Part shown: positions 10,823 to 21,580 of the stretch, piece after piece
Layout of the letters: every line of letters starts with the position of its first letter
Numbering within the stretch: the stretch's first letter is position 1
NCBI GenBank assembly: GCA_023014485.1
Contig: JAJOZX010001076.1
Location: 946,543-1,010,542, forward strand
Reading direction: 5' to 3'
Length of the DNA stretch: 64,000 bases
DNA from: Bathynomus jamesi
Taxonomy: Eukaryota > Arthropoda > Malacostraca > Isopoda > Cirolanidae
Made by a program: the position numbers and the translations under genes
Notes under the pieces: generated by a model
What the model saw: the letters and a program-made list of their open reading frames with translations, nothing else
Told to the model about the DNA's origin: nothing
Databases searched by the model: none

Positions 10823-12245
10823 TATTGACCAAATAGTTAATTTATTATAAAGAAAGATCGATAGACAAACGAGTAGTGGTGGGAAGGAAAGATTTTTCAG
10901 AGGCCAAAGTAAAGCTCTATTATGGAAAGATCTAATATTTACTCTGAGCTTCGATACCCTATGACTATGTTGGGCTAAAAAAAATAATAATCTTGGGGAC
11001 AGGATCCCTTCTCCCCATTATCTGCCAGAATGTCTACTTGGCCATGATCCCTCTCTCTCTCTGATTTAATAGGGGAATAAAAGCCTATTGTTCCCCCTAT
11101 CCTGGAATGAAGATAATTAAAATGTAGTTTATGTCCATTAAGTATGAACTTAAGAAATTAAAGAAAATGTAAACATAAAAGTGTATTATAGTAATCAGCA
11201 AAATTATTATTTCCTGAACCCAGCAATAGTAGTTACAAGAATTAAGAAATTATTTTAATTATAATTGAGAGATATAAAACCAAACCCAAGAAGAAACTGA
11301 ATTCGTCTATTTTCAACCAGCTATTATCCATCGAGAGAAAAATATTGATAAAACAACTAAAATGAATGTAAACTGAATATAAACCAACTGTACTGTAAGT
11401 TATGCACTATCCACCTTGAAATTAAGAGAACATCAGTTATGTTAATTTGATAAATACCTTAAGATTGTAGCTCCACTAATCTTAGGAGTTGAAGAGTGAT
11501 TAAAAACATTTATTTATAAAGGAAAAAAAAAAGATAAATTAAAGAAATTAGAATTGAAAGAGGCAAATCTTAAATTTGAAAAAAAAAAGTTGGTAATTAC
11601 TTTGGTTTTATAATATAAAGTACTTGTTTGTTAAAACATTTTTGCAAATGGGTTTAAGGTTTTTTATTATCTATAGTTTTCTAGTGATCTACAGATCTAC
11701 GGAAGCTAAGGCTAACAAAGACCCTAAGATCCACTCTAAGGTTAGCCCGAGAGAAAGGAAAGAGTAGGGGGTTAAGAGAAGAGAATAGAGGTTAATTAAG
11801 TAGCAACACTTATCACTCATGGGTTAACATTCATTCCGAAAAAGAGAAAGAAAGGCTCACCACCATCATCAGAAGTCAGAAAAATAGTCGGAGAGAATAG
11901 GAAAAGGGTGAAAGATGAAAAGAAGTAAAATAAGAACGCTTACAAACCATGCAAACACAGTCTTAACTCACTATCATACCATGCAAACTACAGACATGCA
12001 AGTAAGGAGAGGATAAGGGAAAAAAAAAAAAAAAAGTAGGTAAAGTAAAAAAAAAAGTGGGTTAGTTTATGCTACGAGCTACATCTACAATCAGGTCAGT
12101 TTTTTTTTTTTTTTTTTTTTTTTCTGGCATATCACTGTCATGTCACAAGTTGGCATTATTGTCAACAGACTCATCCTCAATCACCACCCCAAGAGCTCCT
12201 GTTGCTAATTGTTTTATTATATTAAACAACGTTAATAATTTTAAT
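10823..12245. other. No gene recognised
   Basis: AT- and purine-rich sequence. A 21-T run (about 12102-12123) and A runs at 12020-12055 flank the minisatellite. The only open frame (12069-12257) is largely the poly-T run and is not credible. Confidence 0.4.
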
Positions 12246-15200
12246 GAACGAGGGTGAAAAGTGTGAGAGTCAGAGGGGGGTGAAAAGTGAGAGAGTCAGA
12301 GGGGGGTGAAAAGTGAGAGAGTCAGAGGGGGGTGAAAAGTGAGAGAGTCAGAGGGGGGTGAAAAGTGAGAGAGTCAGAGGGGGGTGAAAAGTGAGAGAGT
12401 CAGAGGGGGTGGAAAAGTGAGAGAGTCAGAGGGGGGTGAAAAGTGAGAGAGTCAGAGGGGGGTGAAAAGTGAGAGAGTCAGAGGGGGTGAAAAGTGAGAG
12501 AGTCAGAGGGGGTGAAAAGTGAGAGTCAGAGGGGGGTGAAAAGTGAGAGAGTCAGAGGGGGGTGAAAAGTGAGAGTCAGAGGGGGTGAAAAGTGAGAGAG
12601 TCAGAGGGGGGTGAAAAGTGAGAGTCAGAGGGGGGTGAAAAGTGAGAGAGTCAGAGGGGGGTGAAAAGTGAGAGAGTCAGAGGGGGGTGAAAAGTGAGAG
12701 TCAGAGGGGGGTGAAAAGTGAGAGTCAGAGGGGGGTGAAAAGTGAGAGAGTCAGAGGGGGGTGAAAAGTGAGAGAGTCAGAGGGGGGTGAAAAGTGAGAG
12801 AGTCAGAGGGGGGTGAAAAGTGAGAGTCAGAGGGGGGTGAAAAGTGAGAGAGTCAGAGGGGGGTGAAAAGTGAGAGTCAGAGGGGGGTGAAAAGTGAGAG
12901 AGTCAGAGGGGGGTGAAAAGTGAGAGTCAGAGGGGGGTGAAAAGTGAGTGTCAGAGGGGGTGAAAAGTGAGAGAGTCAGAGGGGGGTGAAAGTGAGAGTC
13001 AGAGGGGGGTGAAAAGTGAGAGAGTCAGAGGGGGGTGAAAAGTGAGAGAGTCAGAGGGGGTGAAAAGTGAGAGTCAGAGGGGGGTGAAAAGTGAGAGAGT
13101 CAGAGGGGGGTGAAAAGTGAGAGAGTCAGAGGGGGGTGAAAAGTGAGAGAGTCAGAGGGGGGTGAAAAGTGAGAGAGTCAGAGGGGGTGAAAAGTGAGAG
13201 AGTCAGAGGGGGGTGAAAAGTGAGAGTCAGAGGGGGGTGAAAAGTGAGAGAGTCAGAGGGGGGTGAAAAGTGAGAGAGTCAGAGGGGGGTGAAAAGTGAG
13301 AGAGTCAGAGGGGGGTGAAAAGTGAGAGAGTCAGAGGGGGTGAAAAGTGAGTCAGAGGGGGGTGAAAAGTGAGAGAGTCAGAGGGGGGTGAAAAGTGAGA
13401 GTCAGGGGGGTGAAAAGTGAGAGTCAGAGGGGGGTGAAAAGTGAGAGAGTCAGAGGGGGGTGAAAAGTGAGTCAGAGGGGGGTGAAAAGTGAGAGAGTCA
13501 GAGGGGGGTGAAAAGTGAGAGTCAGAGGGGGGTGAAAAGTGAGTGTCAGAGGGGGGTGAAAAGTGAGAGTCAGAGGGGGGTGAAAAGTGAGAGTCAGAGG
13601 GGGGTGAAAAGTGAGAGAGTCAGAGGGGGTGAAAAGTGAGAGAGTCAGAGGGGGGTGAAAAGTGAGAGTCAGAGGGGGGTGAAAAGTGAGAGAGTCAGAG
13701 GGGGGTGAAAAGTGAGTCAGAGGGGGGTGAAAAGTGAGAGTCAGAGGGGGGTGAAAAGTGAGTCAGAGGGGGGTGAAAGTGTGTCAGAGGGGGAAGTGTG
13801 AAAGTCAGAGGGGGGAAGTGTGAAAGTCAGAGGGGGGGAAGTGTGAGTCAGAGGGGGGGAAGTGTGAGTCAGAAGGGGGGAAGTGTGAGTCAGAGGGGGG
13901 GAAAGTGTGAGTCAGAGGGGGGGAAGTGTGAGTCAGAGGGGGGAAAAGTGAGTCAGAGGGGGGAAAAGTGAGTCAGAGGGGGGAAAAGTGAGTCAGAGGG
14001 GGGGAAAGTGAGTCAGAGGGGGGAAAAGTGAGTCAGAGGGGGGAAAAGTGTCAGAGGGGGGAAAAGTGTCAGAGGGGGGGGAGTGTGAGTCAGAGGGGGG
14101 GGGTGAGTCAGAGGGGGGTGAGAGTCAGAGGGGGGGAAGTGTGTCAGAGGGGGTGTGAGAGTCAGAGGAGGGGAAGTGTGAGTCAGAGGGGGGGAAGTGT
14201 GAGTCAAGGGGGAAGTGAGTCAGAGGGGGGGGAGTGTGAGTCAGAGGGGGGGTGTGTGAGTCAGAGGGGGGGTGTGTGAGTCAGAGAAGGGGGAGAGAGT
14301 CAGAGGGGAGGAAAGTGTGAGTCAGAGGGGGGGCGAGTCAGAGGGGGGGAGTGAGTCAGGGGGGGGGAGTGAGTCAGAGGGGGGGTGAGTCAGAGGGGGG
14401 GAGTGAGTCAGAGGGGGCGAGTGAGAGAGTCAGAGGGGCGAGTGAGAGTCAGAGGGGGCGAGTGAGAGTCAGAGGGGGGGAGTGAGAGTCAGAGGGGGGG
14501 AGTGAGAGAGTCAGAGGGGGGGAGTGAGAGAGTCAGAGGGCGGGAGTGAGAGAGTCAGAGGGCGGGAGTGAGAGTCAGAGGGCGGGAGTGAGAGAGTCAG
14601 AGGGCGGGAGTGAGAGAGTCAGAGGGCGGGAGTGAGAGAGTCAGAGGGCGGGAGTGAGAGAGTCAGAGGGGGGGGAGTGAGAGAGTCAGAGGGGGGGGGA
14701 GTGAGAGAGTCAGAGGGGGGGAGTGAGTCAGAGGGGGGGTGAGTCAGAGGGGGGAGTGAGTCAGAGGGGGGGAGTGAGTCAGGGGGGGGAGTGAGTCAGA
14801 GGTGGGAGGAAGGAAGTGAGAGAATCAGATAAGGGAGGAAGGAAGTGAGAGAATCAGAGGGGGGAAGTGAGAGAATCAGAGGGGGAAGTGAGAGAATCAG
14901 AGGGGGGGAAGTGAGAGAATCAGAGGGGTGGGAGTGAGAGAGAATCAGAGGGGGGGGGAGTGAGAGAGTCAGATGGGGGGAGTGAGAGAGTCAGATGGGG
15001 GAGTGAGTGAGAGAGTCAGATGGGGGGGAGTGAGAGAGTCAGATGGGGGGGAGTGAGAGAGTCAGATGGGGGGAGTGAGAGAGTCAGATGGGGGGGAGTG
15101 AGAGAGTCAGATGGGGGGGAGTGAGAGTCAGATGGGGGGGAGTGAGAGTCAGATGGGGGGAATGAGAGAGTCAGATGGGGGGGAGTGAGAGAGTCAGATG

Positions 15201-17718
15201 GGGGGGAGTGAGAGAGTCAGATGGGGGGAGTGAGAGAGTCAGATGGGGGGGAGTGAGAGAGTCAGATGGGGGGGAGTGAGAGAGTCAGATGGGGGGGAGT
15301 GAGAGAGTCAGATGGGGGGGAGTGAGAGAGTCAGATGGGGGGGAGTGAGAGAGTCAGATGGGGGGGAGTGAGAGAGTCAGATGGGGGGGAGTGAGAGAGT
15401 CAGATGGGGGGGAGTGAGAGAGTCAGATGGGGGGAGTGAGAGAGTCAGATGGGGGGGAGTGAGAGAGTCAGATGGGGGGGAGTGAGAGAGTCAGATGGGG
15501 GGGAGTGAGAGAGTCAGATGGGGGGGAGTGAGAGAGTCAGATGGGAGGGAGTGAGAGTCAGATGGGGGGGAGTGAGAGAGTCAGATGGGGGGGAGTGAGT
15601 CAGATGGGGGGGAGTGAGTGAGTCAGATGGGGGGAGTGAGAGAGTCAGATGGGGGGGAGTGAGAGAGTCAGATGGGGGGAGTGAGAGAGTCAGATGGGGG
15701 GGAGTGAGAGAGTCAGATGGGGGGGAGTGAGAGAGTCAGATGGGGGGAGTGAGAGAGTCAGATGGGGGGGAGTGAGAGAGTCAGATGGGGGGGAGTGAGA
15801 GAGTCAGATGGGGGGGAGTGAGAGAGTCAGATGGGGGGGAGTGAGAGAGTCAGATGGGGGGAGTGAGAGAGTCAGATGGGGGGGAGTGAGAGAGTCAGAT
15901 GGGGGGGAGTGAGAGAGTCAGATGGGGGGGAGTGAGAGAGTCAGATGGGGGGGAGTGAGAGAGTCAGATGGGGGGAGTGAGAGAGTCAGATGGGGGGGAG
16001 TGAGAGAGTCAGATGGGGGGGAGTGAGAGAGTCAGATGGGGGGGAGTGAGAGAGTCAGATGGGGGGGAGTGAGAGTCAGATGGGGGGGGAGTGAGAGTCA
16101 GATGGGGGGAGTGAGAGTCAGATGGGGGGGAGTGAGAGAGTCAGATGGGGGGGAGTGAGAGAGTCAGATGGGGGGAGGAGAGAGTCAGATGGGGGGGAGT
16201 GAGAGAGTCAGATGGGGGGGAGTGAGAGAGTCAGATGGGGGGGAGTGAGAGTGTCAGATGGGGGGGAGTGAGAGTCAGATGGGGGGGAGTGAGAGAGTCA
16301 GATGGGGGGGAGTGAGAGAGTCAGATGGGGGGGAGTGAGAGTCAGATGGGGGGGAGTGAGTCAGATGGGGGGGAGTGAGAGAGTCAGATGGGGGGGAGTG
16401 AGAGAGTCAGATGGGGGGGAGTGAGAGAGTCAGATGGGGGGGAGTGAGAGAGTCAGATGGGGGGGAGTGAGAGAGTCAGATGGGAGGAGGGGGGGGGGAG
16501 TGAGAGAGTCAGGGGGGGGAGGAGAGAGTCAGGTGGGGGGGAGTGAGAGTCAGGTGGGGGGGAGTGAGAGTCAGGTGGGGGGAGTGAGAGTCAGGTGGGG
16601 GGAGTGAGAGAGTCAGGTGGGGGGGAGTGAGAGAGTCAGGTGGGGGGGAGTGAAGAGTCAGGTGGGGGGAGTGAGAGAGTCAGGTGGGGGGGAGTGAGAG
16701 TCAGGTGGGGGGGGAGTGAGAGAGTCAGGGGGGGAGGGGAGTGAGAGAGTCAGGTGGGGGGGAGTGAGAGAGTCAGGTGGGGGGGAGGAGTGAGAGAGTC
16801 AGAGGGGGGGAAGTGAGAGAGTCAGGTGGGGGGGAGTGAGAGTCAGAGGGGGGAAGTGAGTCAGAGGGGGGAAAGTGAGTCAGAGGGGGGGAAAGTGAGT
16901 CAGAGGGGGGGAAAGTGAGTCAGAGGGGGGGAAAGTGAGTCAGAGGGGGGGAAAGTGAGTCAGAGGGGGAAAGTGAGTCAGAGGGGGGGAAAGTGAGTCA
17001 GAGGGGGGGAAAGTGAGTCAGAGGTGGGGGAAAGTGAGGAGGGAAAGTGAGTCAGAGGTGGGGGAAAGTGAGTCAGAGGTGGGGGAAAGTGAGTCAGAGG
17101 TGGGGGAAAGTGAGTCAGAGGTGGGGGAAAGTGTCAGAGGTGGGGGAAAGTGAGTCAGAGGTCGGGGAAAGTGTCAGAGGGGGGGGAAAGTGTCAGAGGG
17201 GGGGGAAAGTGAGTCAGGGGGGAAGTGAGTCCGGGGGGAAGTGAGTCAGAGGGGGGAAAGGGAGTGAGTCAGAGGGGGGAAAGTGAGTGTCAGAGGGGGG
17301 AAAGGGAGTCAGAGGGGGGAAAGGGAGTCAGAGGGGGAAGTGAGAGAGTCAGAGGGGGAAGTGAGAGAGTCAGAGGGGGGAAGTGAGTCAGAGGGGGGGG
17401 AGAGTCAGAGGGGGAAGTGAGTCGGGGGAGAAGTGAGTCGGGGGGGGGGGGGGTGAGTCGGGGGGGGGGAAGTGAGTCAGGGGGGGGGGAAGTGAGTCGG
17501 GGGGGGGAGTGAGTCAGGGGGGGAAGTGAGTCTGGGGGGGGGGGGAAGTGAGTCAGAGGGGGGGGGGGAAGTGAGTCAGAGGGGGGGGGAAGTGAGTCAG
17601 AGGGGGGAGTGAGTGAGGGGGGGGGAGTGAGTGAGGGGGGGGGGGAGTGAGTGAGGGGGGGGAGTGAGTGAGGGGGGGTCAGATGGGGGGGAAAGTGTGA
17701 GAGTCAGAGGGGGGGGCT
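12246..17718 (+). repeat. 5.5-kb G-rich minisatellite
   Basis: A tandem array with a roughly 18-26-bp unit built on GTCAGAGGGGGG plus GTGAAAAGTGAGAGA or a shorter spacer. The array changes by zone: 12.25-13.79 kb TGAAAAGTGAGAGAGTCAGA type; 13.79-14.40 kb GAAGTGTGAGTCAGA type; 14.40-14.96 kb GAGTGAGAGAGTCAGA; 14.96-16.49 kb GTCAGATGGGGGG type, the most homogeneous; 16.49-16.80 kb GTCAGGTGGGG; 16.80-17.7 kb GTCAGAGGGGGGAAAGTGA and G-run-rich variants. The plus strand is almost pure purine apart from single T and C positions. Every unit holds a G-run of 4-8 or more. Open frames through it are repeat artefacts. It ends abruptly in a LINE endonuclease fragment. Confidence 0.95.
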
Positions 17719-18500
17719 ATGTTGGTGCCTCTGGTGTTGCTTTGGTTGTGCAGGTACCAACTAGTGTCTTTGAAGTCTCCTCCTAAGATAACATTAGTGA
17801 GAGAGGCCAGATTGTGTAACTGTGGATTGTAATTGGCTGGCACCTGAGGTGAACTATCTGGTGGATGTAAATGTTGATTAGTGTGGTGTTGTGTTTTGCG
17901 CGTGTTTTAATGTTAACTGCCTGTATTTCTATTGTGTTATCTGCTTGGATTGTGTTTGTAATGTTTTGGGTAGCATCAGTGTAGCTAATGCTTTTACGTA
18001 TGTAAGTGATGAGTCCACCCCCATTACCCCCAGTACGATCTTGACAGATTGCCGTGAAGTCAGGGATGGTGGGTGTTTTGTGTGTGCATTTTAGTTTTGT
18101 TTCTTGTATAAGTGCTATGTGAATGTTTTGTTTGTGTACAAATTCCCTAAGCTGCATGATTTTGTTTGTGAGGCCATCTACGTTGTACTGTAATATGTTA
18201 ATATTATACTTCTGTATGTGTCTCATGGTGCTATTGTGTCTATGTCTTTGTGTATGGTGACGTGTGTAAGTTGTAGTGGGGCCTGGATTAGTCTTAATGT
18301 TGCCAGAGAGTAAGAGTAGTTCGGGGAGCACGCAATTGCTCCCTGTAATTGAAAAAATAGCACGCTGAGAATAGGTCCAGCCCTGGGAGCCGATGATTAT
18401 AGATAGAGGAATTTTGTGAAAAATTGAAGCAGTATCAGGTAATAATAATAATTTAATAATACTTATTGAACATATGTACAATTATTACAAAACCATATAA
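17719..18500 (-). mobile_element. 5' part of a CR1/Jockey-like LINE ORF (endonuclease region)
   Basis: On the minus strand a 232-codon frame (18481-17783) starts with a hydrophobic leader and a 2A-like motif. It continues into the AP endonuclease: ILQYNVDGLTNKI, HIALIQETKL with the catalytic Glu, and GNGGGLITYIRKS. The frame shifts near 17850 and the domain continues as NVILGGDFKD and NTRGTNIAPP to about 17720, where the minisatellite takes over. The GDF(N) box and RG.NI are the usual LINE blocks. The rest of the endonuclease and all reverse transcriptase are missing. It differs from the LINE at 21.6 kb. Confidence 0.8.
18278..18320 (-). other. 2A-like peptide motif at the LINE N-terminus
   Basis: The minus strand encodes LLLLSGNIKTNPGP just before the endonuclease domain. 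Ribosome-skipping 2A peptides end in D(V/I)ExNPGP, and APE-type LINEs of several animals carry such motifs at this place. Here NPGP is intact, but the usual Asp and Glu are Asn and Lys, so activity is uncertain. Confidence 0.5.
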
Positions 18501-18508
18501 AAATAATA

Positions 18509-19102
18509 CAGGGTGTCCATAAATGTTTACCCTGAAAACAGTATGCTCTAATGTTTTAATAACGAATCTTACATCCGTTTTCTTTTTACAGGTGATCTCG
18601 TACACGCATAGAATTTCTGTGCTGGTGTTTCATCTACCGCATTCACCGCTAGGAGCGCTGTAGTAGCTGTTCAGTTAAGATGGCGTCTGTGACAGAGAAA
18701 GCACAATGTGTTGTGTGGCTTGCAGAAAAAAATCTCCTGTCAGTGTTCAGCGAAGGTTCAGAACAAAGTATGGAAAGAATCCACCTGATGTGAAGTTAAT
18801 TAAGTCATGGATGAAAAAATTCTTGGAAACTGGAAACGTGGAAAAGGGAAAGAGCAGTGGTAGACCATCAGTTTCCATCAGTTAACCCACAAATGTTGGA
18901 AAATGTGTGGCGTGAGTGTGAATACTGTTTAGACATTCTATGTGCCACTAGGGGTGCATATGTGGAAGCTTATTAAGTTCATTAACTATGTATCAAAACT
19001 TTGTATGTTTATCTACTTATGATTAAACCTGTGTTTGCATACGAGTGTTTACTTAAAAGTTATAGCATACTTTAATCAGGGTAATCATTTATGGACACCC
19101 TG
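18509..19102 (+). mobile_element. Deletion derivative of a mariner with N-terminal transposase stub
   Basis: TIRs cagggtgtccataaatg and its inverted copy, the latter ending at 19102, lie between TA dinucleotides. From 18680 the plus strand reads MASVTEKAQCVVWLAE, then after a frame change SVQRRFRTKYGKNPPD and IKSWMKKFLETGNVEK. This is a paired-type helix-turn-helix N-terminus of a mariner-like transposase. After about 18880 coding is lost and the right end follows. Size is 594 bp, non-autonomous. Confidence 0.8.
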
Positions 19103-21343
19103 TATATCTTGATGTTGACAAAATAACCTTGTACTAGAATATCATTTGAAAAATCCAATGAAATAAAAGGCTGAATTTTAATTAGTTTTTAACAAAAAAA
19201 TAATATATCTACAAACCCTTCTAAATTCTAATTTACATACATACTTTCAGATCCATGATTTCCTAACAAATATGCAATCAAACTACTATCAGGATAAGAA
19301 AACATCATTGGAAAACGAAGGTTTGGCTGTTTGCGACTTCTCAGAAAATTATTCAGCTTCTCCAAGATGAAGTTCAGTTGTTCCATTGGAACAACCAAAT
19401 GACTACTATTCATCCATTCATTCTATATTTCAAGGCCCAAGGAAATCTAAAGAACTTAAATTTTGTAATTATTTCAGAATGTAATGACCACAATGTTGTC
19501 ACGGTTCATCTTTTTCAATGCCACCTATGTAAATTTCTAGAAGAAAAAATTCCATTCATAAATTTTTTTTTTATTTTTCGAACGGATGTGCTGCCCAATA
19601 CAAAAATTGTAAAAATTTCCTTAAACTCTATTACCATAAAAAGGATTTTAATTTGGAGGCGCATTGGAATTTTTTCACAACAAGTCATGGAAAAGGACCA
19701 TGCGATGGATTGGGGGGCACTATTAAAAGATTAGCTGCAAAAGCAAGTCTCCAAAGACCATATGATAACCAAATAATAACACCCAAAATTTGTTTGAATT
19801 TGCTAACTGTAACATTAAAAACATAAATTTTAAATTTTTAACAATTGAAGACCATCAAAACGAAGAAGAATTTTTAAAAGACTGAAATTCAAAAGCCAAA
19901 ACCGTTTCCAGAACTCTAAAATTGCACCATGTGAAACCTGTTTCACTTTCATCAATTACTGTTAAAAGATATTTGGAATCTAATGAGTCAACAATCGTAA
20001 AAATAACTGAGGAAGAGGAAATGATAGAAGAAAATGATATAAATGGTTTTGTTGCTATAGATTATGATGACCACTGGTGGTTATCATATGTTTTGGAAAA
20101 ATCAACAGAATCCAGAGGTGAAGGTGTCATTCTTACACCATCATGGTCCCAATCTTTCATTTTTCTATCTCCAACATCCAGATATTTTGACAATAAGATT
20201 TTGAAGCATCATCAGAAAAGTCGATGTAATGACGAGAAATGGGAGTGTGTACAATTTAGTAAAAGAAGACATACCAAGTCTCTAAATCTCAAAGAATTAC
20301 TTCAGAAAAAGATAACCTAAAATACCTATTTAAATTTAGAATTTTCAAATTAACAACCATCTAACCCATGCTATATACCAATAATTTAATGTAATCACTA
20401 GCAATTCGCTTTCATAGTTTCTCTATTTAATTTCAGATTTAGTCAATAATTTTTCTTTATGTAACAAACTTTAATTATTTTTACAGATTAACAACAACTA
20501 AAGGGGATCACAAAATTTTACAAGAAGGCAAGATCTCTTTTCAACTGGGCTGATGAAAATATTAAATTCAATTCAAATAACTTCAAACATGTTATTCTTC
20601 TAGAATAAATGCTAAAATTACTAGAAAGTACCACACTCAAAACAAATTAATTAGTTTTTATATATGTTTGGAAAATTTTAGAAAAAATCTCCCCTACATA
20701 GACAAAAATAGGTACACTTATAGCCATTGGTGCCAAATTTAAAGCTCCAAATTAGTTATTTTATTTGTCATAATGCTGTATATACTTTCAAAAATAGTTA
20801 CTCCACATCATTTTTCATAGGAATAGCAATGATTTTTCATTTTCTGTCATTTTTTTTTTTAATTTGTCACACTGAAAGTGCTATATTTTCTCAAGTATTT
20901 GCCAGAGAATAATGAAATTTTTACACAATGTTGTGCTTGGATAGAGGTACCTTGGGACAAAAAATTTAAAAAAAATTGGAGAATATATTTTTCTTTTATT
21001 CAAGTTCAAATATTTCCAACTTCTATAACTTTTTTATGACTCATTTAGGAGATATATTTCAAGATAGACAAAAGATTCTACTCATTTCAGGCTTTAAAAT
21101 TACACAAATATGAAGTAAATCAGTCCAGTAGAAGCCGAGATATGGCAATTTAGATATATTAAATTTTGAAAAAATATGGTCAAAAGGTCAACTTTCCTGA
21201 CCTCATATCTCAGCACCCTGAGGTCACAGAGGTGTGAAATTTTGGGTATCTACATTTCTCATAAGGGTCCTTAAGTGTACTAAGTATAAACAAAATCAGA
21301 GACGGTTGACATTTTTGGTGTCTGATTTGACATGGAATGACCC
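19103..21343 (+). mobile_element. Family A DNA transposon A1, 5'-truncated
   Basis: The right end is GAATGACCC (21335-21343), the inverse of the GGGTCATTC terminus of the family A copies at 45849 and 62724. The preceding 250 bases contain the same kind of GGTCA half-site cluster (TGGTCA at 21177, AGGTCA at 21185 and 21221, TGACCT at 21198). The left end and the 5' half of the transposase gene are absent. The copy starts somewhere between the mariner derivative ending at 19102 and the first recognised coding at about 19290. Confidence 0.7.
19290..20320 (+). pseudogene. C-terminal two thirds of family A transposase (A1)
   Basis: In shifting frames the region reads CDFSENYSAS, LFHWNNQMTTIHPFI, FSNGCAAQYKN, HWNFFTTSHGKGPCDGLGG and TIKRLAAKASLQRP. 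A C-terminal part follows with DDHWWLSYVLEKS, the Tudor-like domain, ending at the stop near 20320. All blocks have counterparts in A2 (28.8-33.1 kb) and A3 (46.5-47.6 kb). The second presumed catalytic Asp (FSDG/FTDG in the others) is Asn here. At least three frameshifts or stops are present, so it is inactive. Confidence 0.75.
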
Positions 21344-21549
21344 CTTAATTTTTCAGGAATAGGTATTCCTGGGCTTACAATTCTTGTCATCAATAAGCAT
21401 TCATCTTTATACACATTTCACATATTCTGTTCATCCATTTGTTCATCCTCTATCTTTCTAAGGACTTTGTCTACTCTTCTCCTATACTCTGTTGTTGTCA
21501 CTTCATTCAAACTCTCACTCACTCACTCACTCACTCACTCACTCACTCA

Positions 21550-21579
<30 letters not shown>
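21344..21579 (+). repeat. Short unannotated spacer and (CACT)n(CT)n tract
   Basis: 21344-21510 has no recognised content. From about 21511 a (CACT)n run passes into (CT)n at 21559-21579 and abuts the 5' end of the LINE that follows. Confidence 0.85.

Positions 21580-21580
<1 letters not shown>

Noticed and set aside
12069..12257. 62-codon frame beginning next to the poly-T run
   Set aside because: Mostly poly-Phe from the homopolymer; no supporting feature.
14013..17244. Open frames of 60-80 codons on both strands of the minisatellite (Ser-Gln-Arg-Gly or His-Thr-Pro-Pro repeats)
   Set aside because: They follow directly from the tandem repeat unit, change frame with indels, and show no start, domain or homology.
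12246..17718. CRISPR-like regular repeats
   Set aside because: There are no unique spacers and no cas genes; the repeat is a degenerate G-rich minisatellite in an animal-type genome.
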